Part shown: piece after piece, positions 45,534-51,288 of the stretch
Position numbering within the stretch: position 1 is the stretch's first letter
Layout of the letters: each line of letters opens with the position of its first letter
Source: an uncultured Alistipes sp.
GTDB taxonomy: Bacteria > Bacteroidota > Bacteroidia > Bacteroidales > Rikenellaceae
Direction: 5' to 3'
NCBI GenBank assembly: GCA_948442615.1
Contig: CAOJSG010000010.1
Span: forward strand, 1 to 51,288
Length of the DNA: 51,288 nt
The notes under the pieces: generated by a model
Databases searched by the model: none
The model's input: the letters and a program-made list of their open reading frames with translations, nothing else
What the model was told of the DNA's origin: nothing
Position numbers and translations under genes: made by a program

Positions 45534-45746
45534 TTGCGGTCCGGCGGGGGCGACGGCCGCAGTCCGAAGCGCCGGTCCGATCCGGTGCGTCGGTTCGCGG
45601 CCGGCATTCGTTTCCGCATGCGCCGATTCCGGCCGCGAGGGGTCCCTCCGTGAGGAAATGCCGCGCGGAAAGGGTGGGGCGATAAATTTTTTGTCGCTGA
45701 CAGCGAGGCCGATAGGGCGCTTCATGCGATCCGGCGGCGAGAAATA

Positions 45747-45778
45747 TTTGCAGAATCCGAAAATTCGTATTATCTTTG
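45747..45778 (+). promoter_or_regulatory. Promoter of the initiator tRNA gene
   Basis: TATCTTTG (45771-45778) is the -7 box and TTTG (45747-45750) the -33 box, with about 20 bp between. The tRNA begins 39 bp downstream. Confidence 0.65.
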
Positions 45779-45816
45779 CACACGCAAAAGCGATAGATTA
45801 TTATCCGAAGATATAT

Positions 45817-45892
45817 CGCGGGATGGAGCAGTTGGCAGCTCGTCGGGCTCATAACCCGAAGGTCGGAGGTTCGAGTCCTCCTCCCGCTACCA
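45817..45892 (+). tRNA. Initiator tRNA-fMet (CAU)
   Basis: A 76-nt cloverleaf with CCA encoded. The anticodon loop is CTCATAA, flanked by the three G:C pairs (GGG/CCC) that mark initiators. The first acceptor pair is unpaired (C1 against U72). Acceptor 2-7 GCGGGA pairs with TCCCGC; T-arm sequence GTTCGAGTC is normal. Confidence 0.96.
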
Positions 45893-45894
45893 CG

Positions 45895-45927
45895 GCGGAC
45901 AATTCGAAAGAGTTGTCCGCTTTTTTT
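45895..45927 (+). terminator. Intrinsic terminator after the tRNA
   Basis: GCGGACAATTC / GAGTTGTCCGC stem (one G:U) with a GAAA loop, followed by TTTTTTT. It begins 2 bp after the tRNA 3' end. The stretch 45928-46054 holds nothing recognised. Confidence 0.9.
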
Positions 45928-46054
45928 GTTTCTGATCTCCTGCAATCGGCCTATGCCGTCCGGGAAATCCCGGAAATCAGTCTTTATAAATCGTTGACGA
46001 TCATTTATTCGCCGGAGCATGCCGCGTTCGGAAGAGGCGGCTGCGGCGATTCTG

Positions 46055-46143
46055 CAAAAAAAATGTCTCCACGGAGTACGCGGAGACGTAGGTATCGCTA
46101 CCTGCGGCATATAGCCTTATTGTGGTAAGATGTAGAACTCTTA
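46055..46143 (-). ncRNA. tracrRNA of the type II-C CRISPR system
   Basis: On the minus strand, sequence complementary to the array repeat occurs at about 46152-46120: GTTCTACATC pairs with GATGTAGAAC of the repeat and ACCACAA pairs with TTGTGGT, with a symmetrical UU/UU internal loop between. Next comes CAATAAGGC then GCCGCAG, matching the AUAAGGC...GCCG nexus known from Neisseria-type II-C tracrRNAs. Two hairpins follow: a 7-bp stem around loop GCGA (46105-46088) and a GTCTCC/GGAGAC stem (46087-46065) ending in a run of nine Us, a terminator. The -7 box at 46156-46149 sets a start near 46143, giving about 85-90 nt. Confidence 0.82.
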
Positions 46144-46148
46144 CGCTA

Positions 46149-46180
46149 CAAATATAAACTGAAAATTTGATAGTTGCAAA
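46149..46180 (-). promoter_or_regulatory. tracrRNA promoter
   Basis: TATATTTG on the minus strand (46156-46149) with TTTG at 46180-46177, 20 bp apart: the full Bacteroidota -33/-7 arrangement. No comparably clear box is seen for rightward transcription of cas9, which starts 33 bp from here. Confidence 0.65.
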
Positions 46181-46213
46181 TTTTTATTTAATTTTACGCA
46201 AAAGGGTTTTCTT

Positions 46214-49200
46214 ATGGCGAAAGTACTGGGTTTGGATTTGGGAACCAACTCCATCGGTTGGGCGCTCGTGGAGGAGCGGGAGCACGGATACCGGCTGATC
46301 GATAAGGGGGTCGACATCTTTCAGGAGGGTGTGGCCCGGGAGAAGAACAGCGAAAAACCGGCCGTGCAGGACCGGACGGACGCACGTGCGCTGCGGCGCC
46401 ACTATTTCCGGCGGCGCCTGCGCAAGATCGCACTGCTCGAGGTGCTGACGGCTCACGACCTCTGCCCCGCGCTTCCCGACGGGGCGCTGGACGAATGGCG
46501 CCGGACGAAGCGCTATCCGCTGGTCGACGAGTTCCTGGAATGGCAGCGGACGGACGACCGGGCGGACCGTAATCCCTATCGCGACCGCTATCGTGCGCTG
46601 ACCGAACGGCTGAATCTCGACGAGCGTCCGGACCGTCATGCGCTCGGCCGGGCCCTGTACCATCTGGCGCAGCGCCGCGGTTTTCTGAGCAATCGCAAGG
46701 ATGCGGCCGGCGAGAACGACGAGGGCAAGGTCAAAGCGGGCATCCGGGAGCTGAACGACGACATGGAGCGGGCCGGCTGCACCTATCTGGGCGCCTACTT
46801 CTACGACCTGTACCGCCGCAAGGAGAAGATCCGCAAACACTATACGGCCCGCAACGAACATTACGTGCGGGAGTTCGAGGCCATCTGCGCGCAGCAGCAG
46901 TTGCCCGAGTCGTTGGCCGCTGCCCTGCGCCGCGCCATCTTCTACCAGCGGCCGCTCAAATCGCAGAAAGGGCTGGTCGGCAAATGCACGTTCGAGAAGG
47001 GCAAAAGCCGGTGTCCGGCGTCGCATCCGCGGTTCGAGGAGTTCCGCATGCTGTCGTTCGTCAACAACATCCGCGTCGAGGGGCCCGGCGACGCTGCGCC
47101 GCGCCCGTTGTCGGCGGAGGAGACCGCGGCGATCCGGCCGCTGTTCCTGCGCCGGAGCAAGCCGCATTTCGATTTCGAGGAGATCGCCCGAAAGATCGCC
47201 GGCGGCAAGGGCCGCTACGCCTGCAGGGGCGACCGCGCCGAGGCGGCTTACCGTTTCAATTTCGCGCGTACGGCCACCGTGTCGGGCTGCCCGGTGACGG
47301 CGGGGCTCCGCGACCTCTTCGGCGACGACTGGCTGGCGGAGATCTGTAGCCGCTATACGCTGGCGGTCGGGAAGAGCCCGGAGCAGGTGCTCAACGACGT
47401 GTGGCACGCGCTCTTTTCGTTCGACGACGAGCAGCGGCTCCGCGCGTGGGCGGCCGAGAAGCTGCAACTGCCGGAGGAGAAGGCCCGCGAGTTCGCCGGC
47501 ATCCGTCTGCCGCGGGACTATGCGGCGCTGAGTCTCAACGCCATCGGCAAGATGCTGCCCTATCTGCGCAGGGGTTTCCGTTACGACGAGGCGGTCTTCC
47601 TGGCCAACCTCGGGGCGGCGGTGCCGGCCGCGGTCTGGAACGATGCGGCCCGCAGGGAGGAGATCGAGCGCAGGGTGGCCGAGGAGCTGCTGCACTACGA
47701 GCGCAATCCCTACGACAAGTACGATACGAAGGAGCGCTGCATCGCGCAGTGTCTGCACGACTGCGGTATCGACGCTGCGCGGATCGACCGGCTCTACCAT
47801 CCCTCGATGATCGAGACCTACCGCGCGGCGCGGCCCGATGCCGGCGGGGTGCTGCAGTTGGGCTCGCCGCGTACGTCGGCCGTGCGCAACCCCATGGCCA
47901 TGCGCGCCCTGTTCCGGCTGCGGGCACTGGTCAATGCGCTGCTGCGTGATGGACGGATCGACCGCAATACCAAGATCCGCATCGAGTTTGCCCGCGGGCT
48001 GAACGATGCCAACCGGCGCCGGGCGATCGAACGCTGGCAGCGCGAGCGGGAGGCCGAAAACAGGAAATACGCCGAGAAGATTCGTCAGCAGTATGCCGAG
48101 GCGACGGGCGCCGCGATCGAACCCGGTGAGACGGACGTGCTGAAATACCGGCTCTGGGAGGAGCAGGGACACATATGCCTCTACACGGGCAGGCAGATCG
48201 GCATTTCCGAGCTCCTGGGTGCTTCGCCGCGCTACGACATCGAGCATACGGTGCCCCGTTCGCGCGGCGGCGACGACTCGCAGATGAACAAGACGCTGTG
48301 CGAGAACCGTTTCAACCGCGAGACGAAACGGACGCGCCTGCCTGCGGAGCTGCCTGTGCACGGCGAGGTCATGGCCCGGATCGAATCGCTCGGCTGGCCG
48401 GAGAAGGTCGAAGACCTCCGCAAGCGGATCGAGGTGGCCCGGCGCAGCAGCAAAGGCGCGGCGACCAAGGCCGAGAAGGATCGGGCCATACAGCAGCGGC
48501 ACTATCTGCAGATGCAGCTCGACTACTGGCGCGGCAAGCTCGAACGTTTCGTCATGACCGAGGTGCCCGAGGGGTTCAGCAACCGCCAGGGGGTCGACAT
48601 CGGCATCATCGGGAAGTATGCGCGGCTCTATCTGAAGACGGTCTTCGACCGGGTCTATCCGGTCAAGGGGTCGACGACGGCGGAGTTCCGGCGCATGTGG
48701 GGCCTGCAGGCGGACTACGGAAAGAAGGAGCGCGTGAACCACGCGCACCACTGCATCGATGCCGTCACGATCGCCTGCATCGGCAGCCGGGAGTACGACC
48801 TTTGGGCGCAGTATGCGGGCGACGAGGAGCGTTACGAACGCGGCGAGGCGGCCAAACCCCGGTTCGAGAAGCCCTGGCCGACCTTCACGGAGGATGTCCT
48901 GGCGATTGCCGACGAGCTGTTCGTGTCGCACCATACGCCCGACAACATGCCCAAGCGGAGTCGCAAGCGCCTGCGCAAACGCGGACGGGTGCAATACGAC
49001 GACGCGGGGCGGCCTCTCTATGTGCAGGGCGACACGGCGCGCGGTCCGTTGCACCAGCAGACCTTCTACGGCGCCATTCGGCGTGACGACGGGATCCGCT
49101 ACGTCGTGCGCAAGCCGCTCGAACAGCTGCAGCCGGCCGATGTCGATAGGATCGTGGACGAGGCCGTGCGGCAGAGGGTGCGCGAGGCCGTGGCGCGCTG

Positions 49201-49882
49201 CGGATTCAAGGAGGCGACGGATCCGGCCGCGCATACGATCTGGATGAACGAGCAGAAGCGGATTCCCATCCGCAAGGTGCGGATCTTCACGCCGGGCGTC
49301 ACGGCGCCGATCCACCTGAAGCGGCAGCGCGATCTGTCCGACAAGGAGTACAAACGCGATTACCATGTCGTCAACGACAGCAACTACTGCATGGCGATCT
49401 ACGAAGGACGGGACGGGCGCGGCAAGGCCCGGCGTTCGTTCGAGCTCGTCAACAACCTCGAGGCGGCGCGCTACTTCCGGACGAGCCGCGACCGCCACGC
49501 GCGTCCCGACCTGGTGCCGCTGTCCGACGGCGACGGATTCCCGCTGAAGTGCCTCCTGCGGACCGGCTCGATGGTGCTCTTCTACGAGCGCACGCCCGAG
49601 GAGCTGTACGAATGCACGCGGCAGGAGCTGGCGAAGCGGCTGTACAAGGTGACGGGGATGAGCGAGCAGGTCGTATCGGGAAAGTACCGCTACGGCGCGT
49701 TGGTGCTGAGACATCACCAGGAGGCCCGCCCCGCGGGAGAGCTGAAGGCGAAGGGCGGCGGATGGAAGGCCGGCGAAGCATACCGGCCCGTCATCTCCCT
49801 GCTGCACACCCAGTTCAACGCCCTGGTCGAAGGCGCCGACTTCGAGCTGACCGTGACGGGCGAAGTGAAATTCAAACACTGA
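46214..49882 (+). CDS. cas9: CRISPR-associated endonuclease Cas9 (type II-C)
   Basis: A 1222-residue RNA-guided nuclease. RuvC-I is GLDLGTNSIGWALVEE with catalytic Asp8. The arginine-rich bridge helix follows (LRRHYFRRRLRKIALLEV). RuvC-II has Glu591 in IRIEFARG. HNH has Asp675 and catalytic His678 (YDIEHTVPRSRGG), with Asn692 and Asn698/701 in NKTLCENRFNRE. RuvC-III has HHCID with Asp849. All catalytic positions are intact. Length lies between compact II-C enzymes (about 1080) and SpCas9 (1368). The gene neighbourhood (cas9-cas1-cas2, no csn2 or cas4) defines II-C. The C-terminal ~300 residues, which hold the PAM-reading domain, are unlike any Cas9 I can name. It is 33 bp from the tracrRNA promoter and 6 bp before cas1. 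Confidence 0.97.
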   Translation: MAKVLGLDLGTNSIGWALVEEREHGYRLIDKGVDIFQEGVAREKNSEKPAVQDRTDARALRRHYFRRRLRKIALLEVLTAHDLCPALPDGALDEWRRTKRYPLVDEFLEWQRTDDRADRNPYRDRYRALTERLNLDERPDRHALGRALYHLAQRRGFLSNRKDAAGENDEGKVKAGIRELNDDMERAGCTYLGAYFYDLYRRKEKIRKHYTARNEHYVREFEAICAQQQLPESLAAALRRAIFYQRPLKSQKGLVGKCTFEKGKSRCPASHPRFEEFRMLSFVNNIRVEGPGDAAPRPLSAEETAAIRPLFLRRSKPHFDFEEIARKIAGGKGRYACRGDRAEAAYRFNFARTATVSGCPVTAGLRDLFGDDWLAEICSRYTLAVGKSPEQVLNDVWHALFSFDDEQRLRAWAAEKLQLPEEKAREFAGIRLPRDYAALSLNAIGKMLPYLRRGFRYDEAVFLANLGAAVPAAVWNDAARREEIERRVAEELLHYERNPYDKYDTKERCIAQCLHDCGIDAARIDRLYHPSMIETYRAARPDAGGVLQLGSPRTSAVRNPMAMRALFRLRALVNALLRDGRIDRNTKIRIEFARGLNDANRRRAIERWQREREAENRKYAEKIRQQYAEATGAAIEPGETDVLKYRLWEEQGHICLYTGRQIGISELLGASPRYDIEHTVPRSRGGDDSQMNKTLCENRFNRETKRTRLPAELPVHGEVMARIESLGWPEKVEDLRKRIEVARRSSKGAATKAEKDRAIQQRHYLQMQLDYWRGKLERFVMTEVPEGFSNRQGVDIGIIGKYARLYLKTVFDRVYPVKGSTTAEFRRMWGLQADYGKKERVNHAHHCIDAVTIACIGSREYDLWAQYAGDEERYERGEAAKPRFEKPWPTFTEDVLAIADELFVSHHTPDNMPKRSRKRLRKRGRVQYDDAGRPLYVQGDTARGPLHQQTFYGAIRRDDGIRYVVRKPLEQLQPADVDRIVDEAVRQRVREAVARCGFKEATDPAAHTIWMNEQKRIPIRKVRIFTPGVTAPIHLKRQRDLSDKEYKRDYHVVNDSNYCMAIYEGRDGRGKARRSFELVNNLEAARYFRTSRDRHARPDLVPLSDGDGFPLKCLLRTGSMVLFYERTPEELYECTRQELAKRLYKVTGMSEQVVSGKYRYGALVLRHHQEARPAGELKAKGGGWKAGEAYRPVISLLHTQFNALVEGADFELTVTGEVKFKH

Positions 49883-49888
49883 GGCCTT

Positions 49889-50776
49889 ATGCTGAAGCGT
49901 GCGCTCTTTTTTTCGACTCCCTTCTGCCTGAGCCTGCGCGACGGTCAGATGATCGTCTGCGCGAAGGAGGCGCCCGACATGCGTCGGAGCGTGCCGGTGG
50001 AGGACATCGGCGTGGTGGTGCTCGAACATCCGCAGACCACCGTCACACTGCCCTTGCTCAATGCCTTGTCGGACAACAACGCGGCCGTCGTCCTGTGCGG
50101 CGGCGACCGCATGCCCAACGCCATGCTGCTCAACCTCGATTCGAACCGCACGCAGGGCGAGAGCTATCGGGCGCAGATCGAAGCGAGCGAACCGCTCAGA
50201 AAGGGGCTGTGGAAGCAGATCGTCGAGGCGAAGATCCGCAACCAGGCGGCGCTGCTGGACAAGCTGGGCCGGGACGGCGGCCTGCTGAAACCCTACTGGT
50301 CCAACGTGCGGAGCGGCGATGCGGACAACCGCGAAGGGGCGGCGGCGCGGGTCTACTGGTCCGAACTCTTCGGGCGCGGCTTCGTCCGCTCCCGCGAGGG
50401 CGAAGCGCCCAACAACCTGCTCAATTACGGCTATACGATCCTGCGTGCTGCGGTTGCGCGGGCGCTGATGGGTTCGGGGCTGTTTCCCGCTTTCGGCATC
50501 TTCCACCGCAACCGCTACAACGCCTTTCCGCTGGCCGACGACGTCATGGAGCCGTATCGCCCTTATGTGGACGAGGCGGTTTTCGGACTGTTCGCCCGCG
50601 GGGAGAGCCGGCTGACCGCGCAGACGAAACAGGAGCTGCTGCGGCTGCTCTTCGCCGATACGCGTTTCGCCGATCTGGTGCGGCCGTTGGACGTGGGGCT
50701 GTCGTTCACCACGTCGTCGTTGGCCAAATGCTTTGCCGGCACGAAGAAAAAGATCGCCTATCCGCTGCTCGAATAA
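49889..50776 (+). CDS. cas1: CRISPR adaptation nuclease-integrase Cas1
   Basis: A 295-residue type II Cas1. The N-terminal beta domain includes ALFFSTPFCLSLRDGQMIV; the catalytic triad appears as Glu in AARVYWSELFG, His in FGIFHRNRYNAF and Asp/Glu in FPLADDVMEPYRP. With Cas2 it inserts new spacers at the leader end of the array. It lies 6 bp after cas9 and 2 bp before cas2. Confidence 0.96.
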   Translation: MLKRALFFSTPFCLSLRDGQMIVCAKEAPDMRRSVPVEDIGVVVLEHPQTTVTLPLLNALSDNNAAVVLCGGDRMPNAMLLNLDSNRTQGESYRAQIEASEPLRKGLWKQIVEAKIRNQAALLDKLGRDGGLLKPYWSNVRSGDADNREGAAARVYWSELFGRGFVRSREGEAPNNLLNYGYTILRAAVARALMGSGLFPAFGIFHRNRYNAFPLADDVMEPYRPYVDEAVFGLFARGESRLTAQTKQELLRLLFADTRFADLVRPLDVGLSFTTSSLAKCFAGTKKKIAYPLLE

Positions 50777-50778
50777 GT

Positions 50779-51117
50779 ATGTCCGAACATCGATTGAATG
50801 CATACCGGATCATGTGGCTGTTCGTCTTTTTCGACCTGCCGACCAATACCAAGGCGGAGCGGCGCCATGCGGCGCAGTTCCGCAAGGCGCTGGAGAAGGA
50901 CGGCTTCACGATGATGCAGTTTTCGGTCTACGTGCGCCATTGCGCCTCCAAGGAGAATCTGGCGGTGCATGTCAGGCGGGTTCGCAAGTCGATGCCTCCG
51001 GCGGGGCATACGAGCCTGCTGAGCGTGACGGACAAGCAGTACGGCGAAATTCTGAATTTCTGGGGCAAGGCCGAGCGTGCGGCGCCGGCGACGCCGCAGC
51101 AACTGGAATTCTTTTGA
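50779..51117 (+). CDS. cas2: CRISPR adaptation protein Cas2
   Basis: A 112-residue Cas2 with the ferredoxin-like start MWLFVFFDLPTNTKAER (Asp of the FDLP motif) and KDGFTMMQFSVYVR, plus a C-terminal tail PATPQQLEFF. It forms the Cas1-Cas2 integrase complex. ATG 50779 is used, so the gap to cas1 is only 2 bp. Confidence 0.95.
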   Translation: MSEHRLNAYRIMWLFVFFDLPTNTKAERRHAAQFRKALEKDGFTMMQFSVYVRHCASKENLAVHVRRVRKSMPPAGHTSLLSVTDKQYGEILNFWGKAERAAPATPQQLEFF

Positions 51118-51252
51118 CGGGCCGTTCCGTCTTCGTGTGGTCTTTGAAATGGAAAAACGCATCGGATCGACTTCTTCGGAGGGTTCCGGCAGGATTATTT
51201 CTGCGGGTTCATGTGTGCAACATGCTGATGATGAATGACTGAAGCTCCCGAG
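51118..51252 (+). promoter_or_regulatory. CRISPR leader
   Basis: The 135 bp between cas2 and the first repeat hold no gene. The right half is less GC-rich. No clear TAnnTTTG box was found; TGGTCTTTG near 51141 is close. It probably guides spacer insertion and array transcription. Confidence 0.5.
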
Positions 51253-51288
51253 GTTGTGGTTTGATGTAGAACTTTAATGAAGTACAAC
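51253..51288 (+). CRISPR. First CRISPR repeat, array cut off by window end
   Basis: A 36-bp repeat that begins GTTGTGGTTTGATGTAGAAC and ends GAAGTACAAC, with the GTTGT...ACAAC ends typical of type II-C. It pairs with the tracrRNA encoded on the minus strand at 46143-46055. The last base of the window is the last base of the repeat. No spacer is visible. Confidence 0.9.

Noticed and set aside
45478..46128. Plus-strand frame running through the tRNA-fMet gene
   Set aside because: It spans a tRNA and its terminator and has no protein family features.
46120..46152. Plus-strand match to the array repeat as a degenerate stand-alone CRISPR repeat
   Set aside because: Only part of the repeat is kept, and the minus strand has a promoter, nexus and terminator, so it is the tracrRNA anti-repeat.
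46184..50803. 1539-residue open frame on the minus strand opposite cas9 and cas1
   Set aside because: Mirror of high-GC codon usage; rich in Arg/Ala/His with no recognisable domain, and the sense strand has complete catalytic motifs.

Overview
The window looks like a GC-rich member of the Bacteroidota, most likely an Alistipes-type (Rikenellaceae) gut anaerobe. The evidence is a SusC/SusD polysaccharide utilization locus (PUL), promoters with the Bacteroidota -7 box TAnnTTTG and no Shine-Dalgarno sequences, DUF4492-cydAB, DUF4290, anaerobic nrdDG, and a type II-C CRISPR-Cas locus with a Bacteroidota-style 36-bp repeat. The genus is an inference.

Layout. (1) 1-2330: a lower-GC island remnant with a leftward tyrosine recombinase, a long perfect-looking inverted repeat, and frameshifted gene fragments. 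(2) 2727-23870: a carbohydrate locus. Leftward genes are an AraC regulator, an MFS sugar transporter, a GntR/UTRA regulator, and an operon of mannose-6-phosphate isomerase, ROK kinase, DUF5054 (GH38-like) and a GH79-like enzyme. Rightward genes are a GH2 enzyme, a six-hairpin glycosidase-like protein, SusC, SusD, a DUF1735 lipoprotein and a deletion-scarred pseudogene, closed by a terminator. The GH2 and SusC promoters share a pair of 21-bp-spaced direct repeats at exactly the same distance from the -7 box. (3) 23900-36100: two coupled small unknown genes, fabI, a cobalamin riboswitch in front of nrdDG, DUF4492-cydA-cydB, an NhaC antiporter with a HAD phosphatase, and a sigma-54 activator with a dead receiver. 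(4) 36376-45533: DUF4290, a cysteine-less thioredoxin-like lipoprotein, lpxH-thyA-folA, and a five-gene heterodisulfide-reductase-like electron transfer cluster. (5) 45771-51288: an initiator tRNA-Met gene, a divergent tracrRNA, cas9-cas1-cas2, a short leader, and a first CRISPR repeat that ends exactly at the window edge.

How they work together. The PUL would bind and import a glycan (SusC/D, DUF1735), cleave it with periplasmic or surface glycosidases, move sugars inward by MFS, and phosphorylate and isomerise them (ROK kinase, ManA), under AraC and probably GntR control. The central part is anaerobic or microaerobic housekeeping: B12-sensitive deoxynucleotide supply (nrdDG), high-affinity oxygen scavenging (cytochrome bd), thymidylate/folate synthesis, and iron-sulfur electron transfer to the membrane. 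The CRISPR locus is complete for interference and adaptation (tracrRNA, Cas9, Cas1, Cas2), but its spacers lie outside the window.

All calls come from reading the sequence. No database search, structure prediction or folding program was run.
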